Numbered from the stretch's first letter, positions 49,279 to 58,332 are shown. The stretch is DNA of 64,000 bases from Lentzea alba (GCF_011067745.1 NZ_JAAMPJ010000006.1:124001-188000); one strand, 5' to 3'. Program-made: numbers and translations. The notes: generated from the sequence alone by a model not told the origin.

Positions 49279-50661
49279 TCAGGCGGCCGACTCGGTGCCG
49301 GTGAAGCGGGCGACGCGGTCCGCGAGCTCGCGGGCCTCGGGGTTGTTGCGGCGCTTCTCGGCCTCCTGGCGAAGCGGCTCCATGCGCTGCTTCGTGCGCA
49401 CCGACTTGAGGCTTTCCGACAGGTCGACGGCCTGGCGACCGATCTTGGCGCCGTGGTCGATGTCGCCCTCGAGCAGGTGGTTGATCGCCATCGAGGTGAG
49501 GTTGAACGAGCGGCTGCGCGCGTACTCGTCACCGAAGTTGTTGATCGCTTTGGACAGCGCCGGGATGGCGGTCCTCGTGTACTTGGCGTCCACCGTCTGT
49601 GCCAGCTCCGTGTGCACCGTGCCGATCATGGACGAGAGGTCGATCTCGTTGAAGAACTTGGCCCAGGCAGGGGCTTCCGCGACGTTCGCGCGGGAGAACT
49701 CGTCACGGGCGCGGCCGAGCAGCTTCAGCGCCTGCTCGTCGGACCCCATCTTCGCGTAGGCCCAGGCCTCGTTCGCGCACAGGATGCCCACCGCCAGTTC
49801 GGAGCCCGAGTTCTGCGCGGCCAGCTGACCCAGCTGGAACACCTTCAGCGCGTCGTCCGGGGCGTTCTGGTGCAGGTAGACGCGGCCCATGCGGTACAGG
49901 ATGTTCGCCATCAGCGCCTCGTTCTCGCCCTGCTTGGCGAGGTCGAGCGCCTGACCGAAGTGGTTGCGGGCGGAGTCCATCAGGCCCGTGTCGAACGACG
50001 TCCAGCCGGCGAGGTTGTGCAGGTCGGCCAGCGCGACGTAGAGGCGCTGGCGAACGATGTCCGTGGAGCTCGCACCGAGCATCTGCTGTCCCCAGGACAG
50101 CTGCGCGACCACGGCGTCGCGGCAGGAACCGCCGCCGTACTGGTAGTCCAGGGCACGCAGAGCCCGCGTCGCCGCTTCGACCTGGCGCACATCGGTCATG
50201 CCGATGCGTCCCGGAGCCGGAGTCTGTGTGGGGTGTGAAACCCACGACCCGGAGTCCGCTCCGAACACGGCCGCGCCCACTGTCACGGCGGCGGCGTGCG
50301 CGAGGAACTTCCGACGCTTCACCGACTCGTCCTCCTCAGGATGGGGTGAGTCCGCGGTTGCGGCCACCCGTACTGCCGTTGTCTCGTCATAGGCGAGACC
50401 CATGTATCCACGTGGGACACCCAGGCCGATGGCGATCCGCGTCAGGACGTCGTAAGCCATCACCTGGCGTCCCTTGAGGATCTCCGAGACCTCGGACTGC
50501 GACTGCCCAGTGAGCGCCGCGATCTGGCGCTGGGACACACCGTGCCGTCGGAGCAGCCGGTAAACCGAGCTGATCTCTCGTCGGGCCAGTGCGTCCCGCA
50601 TCTCCTGGTGGTCCCACACCTCGGTGGGGATCGGAGAGCCCTGGGAACTCATGGTGTTCAT
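49279..50661 (-). CDS. XRE-type regulator with TPR domain
   Basis: A 460-aa protein. An XRE helix-turn-helix at about 30-85 (LLRRHGVSQRQIAALTGQSQS; SEILKGRQVMAYDVLTRIA) is followed by a linker with KRRKFLAHAAAVTVGAAVFG, which looks like a twin-arginine or membrane sequence placed inside a cytosolic regulator. Residues about 160-440 are TPR repeats (LADLHNLAGWTSFDTG; ILYRMGRVYLHQNAPDDALKV). Actinobacteria have many such regulators, often tied to development or secondary metabolism; the signal is unknown. ATG 50661 has GAGGG 7 nt upstream. Divergent from two small genes. Confidence 0.87.
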   Translation of the reverse strand: MNTMSSQGSPIPTEVWDHQEMRDALARREISSVYRLLRRHGVSQRQIAALTGQSQSEVSEILKGRQVMAYDVLTRIAIGLGVPRGYMGLAYDETTAVRVAATADSPHPEEDESVKRRKFLAHAAAVTVGAAVFGADSGSWVSHPTQTPAPGRIGMTDVRQVEAATRALRALDYQYGGGSCRDAVVAQLSWGQQMLGASSTDIVRQRLYVALADLHNLAGWTSFDTGLMDSARNHFGQALDLAKQGENEALMANILYRMGRVYLHQNAPDDALKVFQLGQLAAQNSGSELAVGILCANEAWAYAKMGSDEQALKLLGRARDEFSRANVAEAPAWAKFFNEIDLSSMIGTVHTELAQTVDAKYTRTAIPALSKAINNFGDEYARSRSFNLTSMAINHLLEGDIDHGAKIGRQAVDLSESLKSVRTKQRMEPLRQEAEKRRNNPEARELADRVARFTGTESAA

Positions 50662-50877
50662 CGCGCACCCTCACAGTCCGTTAGGCGTCATCGGCAGACT
50701 AGGGGCAGGTCCCCGAGTCGAGAAGTCCTCTTCGGCGGAGCTGATCGGCTCCACCGAACACCGCTTACCGCTCACCGTAAGACTTCCACCGGTGGGCGCT
50801 GTGACGTCCCGTTCCGGCATGAATCATCGCAATCTGGATTCCGGTAAGCGAGTGAGCACGGAGAGGAACGACCGATA

Positions 50878-51141
50878 GTGGACAGCTCCTCCCCTGGCTC
50901 CACCTCCATTGTGGAGACGGGTGACACCGAATCCACATGGCGCGGCATGACCGGGCAACGTCGATCGTGGCAGATCAGCTGCGGCGACGTGGTCGACCGG
51001 GACCGCCAGCTCACCGTGAAGGTCGTTCAGGGCCAAGTGGTTCTGGTCGGACCTCCCGGTGAGACGGCAGTCTTGACCTACGACCAGCTCGTACAGCTCA
51101 GGGCTGCGCTACGCGAAGCCGCCGACCAGGCGGAAAGGTGA
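50878..51141 (+). CDS. Small protein divergent from XRE-TPR regulator
   Basis: An 87-aa protein from GTG 50878 (GAGAGGAA upstream). The disordered first 28 residues precede a compact domain: WQISCGDVVDRDRQLTVKVV, VVLVGPPGETAVLTYDQLVQ, LRAALREAADQAE. Family not recognised; the layout (regulator plus small divergent gene) recalls XRE/DUF397 pairs but it is not DUF397. Followed 13 bp later by the zinc-ribbon-like gene. Confidence 0.7.
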   Translation: MDSSSPGSTSIVETGDTESTWRGMTGQRRSWQISCGDVVDRDRQLTVKVVQGQVVLVGPPGETAVLTYDQLVQLRAALREAADQAER

Positions 51142-51154
51142 CGGTGACGTTTCG

Positions 51155-51514
51155 ATGGACGCGATCCTCGGACAGGTTCTTCGCAACGCTGTGTGGGAAC
51201 GTCTCGACCTGCTCACGGAGCTGGCGAGCCGCGCTGACGCCCCGTCCCTCCTGTCGGTGGCTCGATCCGAGCTCCCTCGGCTGACCGAGGGATGGCGTGC
51301 TCTGCTGGCAGCGCACGAGCCGGACGAGAAGGGCAACTGCCCCGAGTGCTCCGGCCGTTGGCGCCAGCAGAAGTCACCTTGCTCGGTGTGGCGCGCCGCG
51401 TACGAACACCTGGTCGCGGGCGGACTCGCCCCGCGCCCGGCTCGCCATCTGCGCGAGGCCCCGGTGACTCCTCCTGTCACCCGGTCCCGCCGCGCGGTGG
51501 CTCGAGCCCACTAA
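51155..51514 (+). CDS. Small Cys-containing protein
   Basis: A 119-aa protein. Helical N-terminus (VLRNAVWERLDLLTELASRA), then NCPECSGRWRQQKSPCSVWRAAYEHL with CPEC and a later Cys, a possible zinc site with a His, and a basic Pro-rich tail. Similar short proteins sit beside XRE regulators in actinobacteria. Probably co-transcribed with the 87-aa gene. Function unknown. Confidence 0.7.
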   Translation: MDAILGQVLRNAVWERLDLLTELASRADAPSLLSVARSELPRLTEGWRALLAAHEPDEKGNCPECSGRWRQQKSPCSVWRAAYEHLVAGGLAPRPARHLREAPVTPPVTRSRRAVARAH

Positions 51515-51572
51515 CGGGCGTTTGCGACTGACCTGGCGTCCCCCCGACACGACCAGGTCTGCAAACCGCCTA

Positions 51573-51629
51573 CTGACCGGGGCCCGCGATGTGCGAACCC
51601 CCGACCGCGACATCGCGGGCCCCGGTCAG
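51573..51629. repeat. Perfect 20-bp inverted repeat (intergenic)
   Basis: Arms 51573-51592 and 51610-51629 (CTGACCGGGGCCCGCGATGT and complement) are exact, with a 17-base loop rich in C. It lies about 60 bp after the zinc-ribbon-like gene and has no T run. Confidence 0.85.
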
Positions 51630-51709
51630 CTTCACAACTCCACAGATTCCCGCGGGCCGGTGACGTGCACCTACCCTCCCCGACCGTCGTCGGTCCGCGG
51701 TCACCAACC

Positions 51710-51751
51710 ACGGCCCTTGTCTGCACCTCCCGCGCAGGCAAGGGCCGTTTT
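51710..51751 (+). terminator. Intrinsic terminator
   Basis: ACGGCCCTTG (51710-51719) pairs with CAAGGGCCGT (51739-51748); inside it CTGC pairs with GCAG. TTTT follows. It ends plus-strand transcripts before the convergent SDR gene. Confidence 0.8.
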
Positions 51752-51772
51752 CACGTTTCCAGACGGCTGCGG

Positions 51773-52552
51773 CTAGCGGTGGGTGCCGGTCTTCCAGGTG
51801 AGGTAGGACGTGAGGCCGGGGAAGAGGCGGCCGGAGATCTCGAACGCCTTGAGCTGCCACGGGAACAGGTGCTCAGCGCGTTCCTTCTCCACGGCGTCGA
51901 CGATCGCCTTCGCGCACCGCTGCGGCGTGACCGTGGGGATCATCCGGGCGATCGCCGGGATCCGTTCCTCCGCACCGGGGTTGTTGTTGAAGTACTCGCT
52001 GGACACCTTGCCCGGCACCACTTCGCTGATCCCGACGCCGGTTCCGCGCAGGTCGAGGCGCAGCGAAGCGGTGAGACCGCGCAACGCCCACCGCGACGAC
52101 TGGTAGCCCACGCAGCCGGGAATCGGCAGGCGCGAGACCGGTGAGTTGACGTTGACGATCCAGCCGGAGCCGCGCGACCGCATGGCACCCAGGTACTCCC
52201 TGGTCAGCAGCAACGCCGCCAGGTACGGCACCGACGTCATCGTCTGCAGCTCGTCGGCCGAGGTGTCGTCCAGGAACAGCCAGCGACCGACGCCCGCGTT
52301 GTTGACGAGCACGTCAGGTGCGGAAACCTCCTCGGCGAGCGCGCGGATCTGCACGGCGTCCGCCAGATCCGCCACGTGCGCGGTCGCCGAGCCGCCGAAC
52401 TCGATGATCCGTTTGACCTGTTGATCGAGCAGTTCGGCGCTCCGGGCCACAAGGTGGACGTGCGCGCCGTGAGCCGCGAACCGGAACGCGGCCTCGGCAC
52501 CGATCCCCTGGGACGCTCCCGTGACCAGAACCCTCTTGCCCGACAGCTGCAT
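51773..52552 (-). CDS. SDR family protein with Arg in place of catalytic Lys
   Basis: A 259-aa classical SDR: VLVTGASQGIGAEAAFRFAA, VLVNNAGVGRWLF, NVNSPVSRLPIPGCVGYQSSR. The YxxxK pair is YQSSR here: Arg stands where Lys should be, so the usual proton relay is altered. C-terminal half (ISEVVPGKVSSEYFNNNPGA; PQRCAKAIVDAVEKERAEHL) resembles the DltE-like/hydroxysteroid group. ATG 52552 overlaps the MFS stop as ATGA. Third gene of the beta-glucosidase-MFS-SDR operon. Confidence 0.88.
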   Translation of the reverse strand: MQLSGKRVLVTGASQGIGAEAAFRFAAHGAHVHLVARSAELLDQQVKRIIEFGGSATAHVADLADAVQIRALAEEVSAPDVLVNNAGVGRWLFLDDTSADELQTMTSVPYLAALLLTREYLGAMRSRGSGWIVNVNSPVSRLPIPGCVGYQSSRWALRGLTASLRLDLRGTGVGISEVVPGKVSSEYFNNNPGAEERIPAIARMIPTVTPQRCAKAIVDAVEKERAEHLFPWQLKAFEISGRLFPGLTSYLTWKTGTHR

Positions 52553-53763
52553 CAGACCACCGATCGCACTCGACTCATCAACACCGCCGCCAGCGCGGTC
52601 GCCAGCGCCGACGCCGCGAACAGACCGCGGTAACCACCAAGGTTCGCGAGGATCACGGTGGTCAGCAAGGGGGCGATGACCTGTGGCAACGCGTTGGCCA
52701 CGTTGATCACGCCCAGATCTTTGGCCCGATCGGACGCGGCCGGCAAGACCTGGGTGAGCAGCGCGATCGCGACGGCCAGGTAGGTACCGAAGCCGATGCC
52801 GAGCAACGGAGAGGCGACCAGGGCGACCGGCCACGTCGGCGACACCACCAACAACAACGCCGCGAACGCCATGACGACCGACGCGCCGTACACATACGGC
52901 TTCCGACGGCCAGAACGATCACTTCGTGCGCCGAACAGCACCGCTCCTGCGGTGAGCGCCACCCCGTACAGGACCATCAACTCCAGCAGGCCCTGGTCGG
53001 GAGACGGGTGGTGCACCTCGTCGCTCAGGAAGAAGTACAGGTACAGCGTGCCGAACGCGTTGCCGACGTTGAGCATGAAGTGCCCGAGCCAAGCCCATGT
53101 GAAGTCGGGGTGCTCACGCGGCGAGATCCAGAACGTCGGCCGCACCGGCTTCACGATCAACTGCGTGTCCGGCGTCCTCACCACGAAGAACAACGCGCCG
53201 ACCAGCACGATCACCGCGCAGGCCAGGTAGCCGGCAGGCAGGGCGGTGACCAGCGTCGTCACGACAACCGCGCCCAGCACGGTGCCGAGCATCTGGCTGA
53301 TGCCGAACTGTCCACCGACCGTGGCCCGTTGCTCGACGGGCACCCGGTCCGGCACTGCGGCGGTCAGAGCGGCGAGCATGCTGCTGATCCCTGCCTGCAC
53401 CATGCACCAGCCGAGCGTCATGACCAGGACCGACTGCGCGTTGGCGAGAACGCCGAGGCCGGCGGCCGCGACGATCGACCCGCTCAGCGTCCACGGATGC
53501 CGACGGCCGAAGCGCGAGGTCGTGCGGTCGGACAGGAACCCGATGAGCGGCACCGCCACCATCGCCACGAAGGCGCCGACACCGGTGACGACGCCGAACA
53601 CGAACGTCTTGTTCGCCTTGTCCAGCAGTTCGGCCTGCCGTGGCAACAGAATCTGGATCGGCGCGTAGACCGCGAGCCACAGACCGAGGTTCGCGATGAA
53701 CAGCCAGGCCATCCAGCTTCTTCGAACCGGGACGATCGGCTCGGCGAGGGCTTCACTCACCAC
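52552..53763 (-). CDS. MFS transporter in beta-glucosidase operon
   Basis: A 403-aa major facilitator with 12 spans. The loop 2-3 motif appears as GFLSDRTTSRFGRRHPW and the second half copy as FGARSDRSGRRKPYVYG. GTG 53763 or 53760 starts it, overlapping the glucosidase gene by about 11 bp, with GAAGGG upstream. Context suggests it imports a glucoside or exports a product; the sequence does not decide. Confidence 0.9.
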   Translation of the reverse strand: MVSEALAEPIVPVRRSWMAWLFIANLGLWLAVYAPIQILLPRQAELLDKANKTFVFGVVTGVGAFVAMVAVPLIGFLSDRTTSRFGRRHPWTLSGSIVAAAGLGVLANAQSVLVMTLGWCMVQAGISSMLAALTAAVPDRVPVEQRATVGGQFGISQMLGTVLGAVVVTTLVTALPAGYLACAVIVLVGALFFVVRTPDTQLIVKPVRPTFWISPREHPDFTWAWLGHFMLNVGNAFGTLYLYFFLSDEVHHPSPDQGLLELMVLYGVALTAGAVLFGARSDRSGRRKPYVYGASVVMAFAALLLVVSPTWPVALVASPLLGIGFGTYLAVAIALLTQVLPAASDRAKDLGVINVANALPQVIAPLLTTVILANLGGYRGLFAASALATALAAVLMSRVRSVV

Positions 53764-55000
53764 TGATCACCCTTCTGTACCAGTGGAACGAGTCGCGCGG
53801 CGTGCGTCGCTGCGTCTCGAAGTCGACCTGGACCAGGCCGAACCGCTGTGAATATCCGGACTCCCACTCGAAGTTGTCCAGCAGGGACCACACGAAGTAG
53901 CCCGAGACGTCCGCCTCCAGCGCCGCCTTGAGATGTCCGTCGAGGAAGGCGATCCGGTCGGTGTCCTCGATCTCGTCCGGGAAGCTGCAGCCGCTCTCGG
54001 TGACGTACACCGGCGGCAGGTTCGGGTGCCGCTCGCGCAACGTCCTGATGATCTCGGCCAGCCCGGACGGCACGACCGGCCATCCGAAGCCGGTGCGCGG
54101 GTACTCGTCGATCTCCACCAGTTCGAACGGCAGCGGGTTGCCCTCCGACGGCGACTTGAGCCGGGTGGGGTTGTAGTAGTTCACGCCGTAGAAGTCGAGG
54201 GGCTGGTGGATGACCTGCAGGTCACCGTCCTGGATCGGCAGCAGATCGGCGACTGCGTCGGGATATCGGCCCGACAGAAGTGGGTCCGCGTACAACCAGT
54301 TGTGGATTTCGCTGTACGCCTCGGCGGCTGCTACGTCGTTCGGCGTAGCCGGCCAGGCCGGCGTGTGGTTGTTCGCCGTGCCAACGGCCTGCGCGTTGAA
54401 CGACCGCAGCACTTCGACCGCACGGCCGTGAGCGAGGTTCAGGTGGTGGGCGGTCGGCAACGCGTCGAAGAGCAACGTCTTGCCAGGGGCGTGCTCACCG
54501 ATCGCATAGCCCTGCAACGTCACCATCGCGGGTTCGTTGATCGGGATCCACAGCTTCACGCGGTCGGCGAGACGGTCCGCGACCAGCGAGGTGTAGTCGG
54601 CGAACCGATCCGCGATGTCCCGATTGAGCCAGCCGCCCTCGGCTTCCAGCTCCAGCGGCGTGTCCCAGTGGTACAACGTGACCACGGGTGCGATGCCGAC
54701 GTCGACAAGGGCGTCGACCAGACGGTCGTAGAAGTCGAGGCCCTCGGCGTTGACGGGCCCCTTGCCGGAGGGCTGGATGCGCGGCCACGCGATCGAGAAG
54801 CGGTACGCGTTCACACCGAGCTGCGTCATGAGCGCAACGTCCTCGCGCCACCGGTGGTAGTGGTCGCATGCAACGGAAGCGTTGTCGTTGTCGTGGATCG
54901 GAGTGAACTCGTCCCACACGGAGGGACCCCGACCGCCTGCATCGAACGCGCCCTCGATCTGGAACGCGGACGTCGACACTCCCCAAAGGAAGTCGCTCAT
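53753..55000 (-). CDS. GH1 beta-glucosidase
   Basis: A 415-aa family 1 glycoside hydrolase, cytosolic (no signal). FLWGVSTSAFQIEGAFDAGG with the Gln/Glu substrate site, acid/base Glu156 in WIPINEPAM, nucleophile Glu335 in VYVTESGCSF, and WSLLDNFEWESGYSQRFGLV near the end. ATG 55000 follows GGAGG at 3 nt plus spacing. First gene of an operon with the MFS and SDR genes; the TetR gene is divergent (112 bp). It splits beta-glucosides brought in from plant matter or similar; exact sugar inferred. Confidence 0.95.
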   Translation of the reverse strand: MSDFLWGVSTSAFQIEGAFDAGGRGPSVWDEFTPIHDNDNASVACDHYHRWREDVALMTQLGVNAYRFSIAWPRIQPSGKGPVNAEGLDFYDRLVDALVDVGIAPVVTLYHWDTPLELEAEGGWLNRDIADRFADYTSLVADRLADRVKLWIPINEPAMVTLQGYAIGEHAPGKTLLFDALPTAHHLNLAHGRAVEVLRSFNAQAVGTANNHTPAWPATPNDVAAAEAYSEIHNWLYADPLLSGRYPDAVADLLPIQDGDLQVIHQPLDFYGVNYYNPTRLKSPSEGNPLPFELVEIDEYPRTGFGWPVVPSGLAEIIRTLRERHPNLPPVYVTESGCSFPDEIEDTDRIAFLDGHLKAALEADVSGYFVWSLLDNFEWESGYSQRFGLVQVDFETQRRTPRDSFHWYRRVISGE

Positions 55001-55112
55001 CGATCCTCCAAATGTGAAACTTGTTCGGATCGTAGGCGTGTTGACAGGTTCAGGGAAGTGAAAAGGCCGTACAACAGGCAAGATGGAAGCACCCGAACTA
55101 CTGGGAGTCGCC

Positions 55113-55727
55113 GTGACGAGCACCACCCCGCTTCGCCGTCAGCCCGTCCAGCAGCGCAGCGCCAAGAGAGTCGAGCGCATGCTCGAGGCCTGCGCGACCC
55201 TGATCGACGAGGTGGGCTACGACGGCGTCACCACGACGTTGATCGCAGAAAGAGCCGGGGTGGCGGTCGGTTCGCTGTACCAGTTCTTCCCGGACAAGAG
55301 AGCCGTCGTGCAGGCGCTGACCCTGCGCAACGTCGACAGGTTCTCCCAGGGCATCACCGAACGGCTCGAGCAGGCGACGCTCGAACACTGGTGGGACGCC
55401 GTGGACACGGTGTTCGACGTCTACGTGACGATGCACCGCGAGATCCCCGCGTTCGGGAGGCTGCACTTCGGTGACGTCGTGGACATGCGGCTGCTGGACG
55501 ACCGCCGCGACAACAACGATGTCATCTCCGACAAGATCTCCGAACTGATCTCCGGCAAGTTCGGAATTCCGATGACCGAGGTTCTGCTGCCGATCGCGAT
55601 CGCCGTCGAAGCCGCCGACGCCGTGATGAAGATGGCGTTCCGCAAGAGCCCGATGGGCGACCAGACGATCCTCACCGAAGCGAGGGCGCTGGTCCGGGGC
55701 TACCTGTCGTCGCGCCTGCCCGTCTAG
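55113..55727 (+). CDS. TetR-family regulator of beta-glucosidase operon
   Basis: A 204-aa TetR protein (GTG 55113 with GGGAG 5 nt upstream; ATG 55083 gives 214 aa). Helix-turn-helix at about 20-65: EACATLIDEVGYDGVTTTLI, AERAGVAVGSLYQFFPDKRA. The C-terminal ligand domain is helical. Divergent from the GH1-MFS-SDR operon, so probably its repressor. Its stop overlaps the convergent PLP-enzyme gene by 4 bp. Confidence 0.93.
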   Translation: MTSTTPLRRQPVQQRSAKRVERMLEACATLIDEVGYDGVTTTLIAERAGVAVGSLYQFFPDKRAVVQALTLRNVDRFSQGITERLEQATLEHWWDAVDTVFDVYVTMHREIPAFGRLHFGDVVDMRLLDDRRDNNDVISDKISELISGKFGIPMTEVLLPIAIAVEAADAVMKMAFRKSPMGDQTILTEARALVRGYLSSRLPV

Positions 55728-56905
55728 CCGAAGTTGTGCCGTTCGCCGCGGTAGGTGGGCACGGTCTGCTCGATGCGGTCACCGTGCACCAGGTGCACCT
55801 CGTCGAACCGCTCGAACAGCTCGCCCGCCTTGGCGTGCCGCATCCAGACCCGGTCGCCGATCTTCAGCTGTTCCGCCGCCTTGCCGGTGACCGGTGTCTG
55901 CACCTCGCCCGCGCCCTCGAGCCCGAGCGTCTTCAGCCCGGCCGGCAGGTACGGCGACGGCTGGCGGTCGGGCGTCGGCGTCCCGGAGGCGATGTAGCCG
56001 CCGGCGAACAGCGTCGCGACCCGCTTGGTCGGCTTGCGCACCACCGACAACGCGAACAGCGCCGCGGGTTCCGGCTTGAACGCCTGGTACGCGTCGAAGA
56101 GCGTCGGCCCGAACAGGCCGCTGCCCGCCGCGAGTTCGGTGACCGACGGGTCGGAACCCGTCAGCTCCAGGCTGCCGGTGCCGCCACCGTTGACGAACTC
56201 CAGGTCGGCGACCTGCCGGATCGCGCTGACCACGGCGGTCCTGCGGTGGATCAGCTCCGGCCCGGACTTCGACTGGATGAACCGGATCCCCAGTGCCCGC
56301 AACGGCTGTCCCGGTGGGTTGTCGCCCAGCCCGGCGATCTGTCCCTCGTACGCCATGACGCCGACCAGCTTGAAGCCCCGCCGGTGGGTGATCTTGGCGG
56401 CGAGGACCTTCGCCTGCTGCGGCGTGTGAATCGCCGAACGGCGCGGACCGATGTGGACGCCCGGCAACGGCCGCCACGACACGTCCAGCTCCAGGCACAC
56501 CCGGATGTCGGCGTGCGGCCCGATGGCCGCGTCCACGAAGTCGAGGTGCTCGACCGAGTCGACCATGATCGTGACCCGCTGACGCGCGGTCTCGTTGGCC
56601 GCGAGCTTCTGCAACGACGCCCGGTCGGCGGTCGGGTACGCGACCAGCAGATCCTCGCTGATGTTCTGCTCCGACAACCACAGCGCCTCGGCCAGCGAGT
56701 AGCACATGACCCCGGCGTAGCCAGGCCGTTCGAGCGCCCGGCTCACGAGCTCGCGCACGCGGATCGACTTGCTCGCGACCCGGATCGGGTGACCGGCAGC
56801 GCGACGGGCGAGGTCCGCCGCGTTGTGGTCGAAGGCGTCCAGGTCGACGATCGCGAACGGAGGATCCAGATCCTTCGTCGCGGCGTCGAGTCGAGTTCTG
56901 CGCAT
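55724..56905 (-). CDS. Fold-III PLP enzyme (amino acid deaminase/aldolase, D-threonine aldolase-like)
   Basis: A 393-aa alanine-racemase-fold protein. FAIVDLDAFDHNAADLARRA with the PLP Lys in RVASKSIRV, then YSLAEALWLSE, VCLELDVSWRPLPGVHIGPR, LVGVMAYEGQIAG, FVNGGGTGSLEL (phosphate site), and FAGGYIASGTP. The C-terminal beta domain ends YRGERHNFG. It is close to proteins annotated amino acid deaminase/aldolase. Divergent from the sugar-lactone oxidase gene (87 bp); the two are often paired in actinobacteria, for reasons not known. Confidence 0.88.
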   Translation of the reverse strand: MRRTRLDAATKDLDPPFAIVDLDAFDHNAADLARRAAGHPIRVASKSIRVRELVSRALERPGYAGVMCYSLAEALWLSEQNISEDLLVAYPTADRASLQKLAANETARQRVTIMVDSVEHLDFVDAAIGPHADIRVCLELDVSWRPLPGVHIGPRRSAIHTPQQAKVLAAKITHRRGFKLVGVMAYEGQIAGLGDNPPGQPLRALGIRFIQSKSGPELIHRRTAVVSAIRQVADLEFVNGGGTGSLELTGSDPSVTELAAGSGLFGPTLFDAYQAFKPEPAALFALSVVRKPTKRVATLFAGGYIASGTPTPDRQPSPYLPAGLKTLGLEGAGEVQTPVTGKAAEQLKIGDRVWMRHAKAGELFERFDEVHLVHGDRIEQTVPTYRGERHNFG

Positions 56906-56992
56906 ACCTCTGACGGTACGTCGTGAACCCTTGAAACGTGAAGAGCTTTCACCTACGTTGCTGTGTCAGGTCACACTCTCGTGGAGGTCCGT

Positions 56993-58273
56993 GTGTGGAC
57001 GAACTGGGCTAGAACGGCTTCGTGCACCCCGACGCGCGTAGTCCACCCGGCCAGCACGGACGAGATCGCCGCGGCGGTCACCTCAGGCTCCCGTGTCCGC
57101 GCGCGGGGCAGCGGTCACTCGTTCAACGACATCGCGGTCGCGCCGGAAACAGCGCTCGACCTGGACCGTTGGACGGGAATCGTGCGCGCGGACACGGAAT
57201 CCGGCCTGGTCACCGTCCGCTCCGGCACCCCGTTGTGGGCCTTCAACGCGGACCTGCACCGCCTGGGCCTCGCCATGCCGAACCTGGGCGACATCGACGC
57301 CCAGACCGTCGCCGGCGCGGTCTCCACCTCGACCCACGGCACCGGCGCGAAGCTCGGCGTCCTCGCCACCGCGATCGCCGGACTCGAACTGGTCCTGGCC
57401 GACGGCTCGGTCGTCACCTGCTCGCGCTCCGAGCGCCCGGACCTCTTCAACGCGGCCCGCGTGGGCCTCGGCGCACTCGGCATCATCAGCACGATCACCC
57501 TGCAGTGCGTGCCGTCGTTCGTCCTGCAGGCCTCCGAGGCACCGGGCCGGCTCGACGCAGTGATGGAGCAGTTCGACGACCTCTGCGCCGTCGAGGACCA
57601 CGTCGAGTTCCACTGGTTCACGCACTCCGACCGCGTGATCCTCAAGCGCAACAACAGGATCCCCGGACCCGCGAAGCCGCTGTCGAAGCTCCGGCAGACG
57701 TGGGAGTACGAGGTCATGGAGAACGCCGCGTTCGGCGCGGTCTGCAAGGTCGCCAAGACCCTGCCGCGCTACACCCGGCGCCTGAACGAGCTCTGCGGCT
57801 CGCTGATCTCCGAGCGCTCCTACTCCGACTACTCGCACAACGTCTTCGTGACCCCGCGCCGCGTCCGGTTCGTGGAAACCGAGTTCTCGATCCCGCGCGA
57901 GACGTTGACGGACGTCATCGGCGAACTCCGCGCGGTGGCCAACAAGCTGGGCGACCGCGACGCGTTGATCGTCCCGTGCGAGGTGCGCGTCGCCCAGGCC
58001 GACGACATCTGGCTGTCCACGGCGAACGGCCGCGACACCGCCTACATCTCGATGCACCAGGCACTCGGCATGCAGTACAAGGCCTTCTTCGACGCCTACG
58101 CCAGCATCGCCGCGTCGGTGGGCGGCCGTCCGCACTGGGGCAAGATGCACGACCTCACCGCCGAGCAACTCCGCCCGCTGTACCCGCACTTCGACGACTT
58201 CCTGCGGGTGCGCGACGAACTCGACCCCAACCGCACCTTCACGAACCCGTACCTCGATCGAGTGCTTGGCTGA
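56993..58273 (+). CDS. D-arabinono-1,4-lactone oxidase family flavoprotein
   Basis: A 426-aa FAD-linked aldonolactone/alditol oxidase. GTG 56993 sits 5 nt after GGAGG. The FAD domain shows VRARGSGHSFNDIAV, with the His that can bind FAD covalently, VRSGTPLWAFNADLHRLGLA, NLGDIDAQTVAGAVSTSTHG and LGALGIISTITLQC. The C-terminal half carries the ALO domain with FVETEFSIPRETLTDVI, and HWGKMHDLTAEQLRPLYP near the end. It reduces O2 to H2O2 while oxidising a sugar lactone or polyol; substrate uncertain. Ends inside the 58270-58332 hairpin. Confidence 0.92.
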   Translation: MWTNWARTASCTPTRVVHPASTDEIAAAVTSGSRVRARGSGHSFNDIAVAPETALDLDRWTGIVRADTESGLVTVRSGTPLWAFNADLHRLGLAMPNLGDIDAQTVAGAVSTSTHGTGAKLGVLATAIAGLELVLADGSVVTCSRSERPDLFNAARVGLGALGIISTITLQCVPSFVLQASEAPGRLDAVMEQFDDLCAVEDHVEFHWFTHSDRVILKRNNRIPGPAKPLSKLRQTWEYEVMENAAFGAVCKVAKTLPRYTRRLNELCGSLISERSYSDYSHNVFVTPRRVRFVETEFSIPRETLTDVIGELRAVANKLGDRDALIVPCEVRVAQADDIWLSTANGRDTAYISMHQALGMQYKAFFDAYASIAASVGGRPHWGKMHDLTAEQLRPLYPHFDDFLRVRDELDPNRTFTNPYLDRVLG

Positions 58274-58332
58274 CTGCACGCGGGGACCCCGCGTGCAGTC
58301 CTGGGATACGCGGGGTCCCCGCGTGCAGTCAG
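58270..58332. terminator. Double palindrome, 25-bp perfect arms, between convergent genes
   Basis: Arms 58270-58294 and 58308-58332 are exact reverse complements with a 13-base spacer, and each arm is itself nearly palindromic around CGCGGGGACCCCGCG. It can form either one long stem or two short ones. It overlaps the stop codon of the oxidase gene and is the likely bidirectional terminator. Confidence 0.85.
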
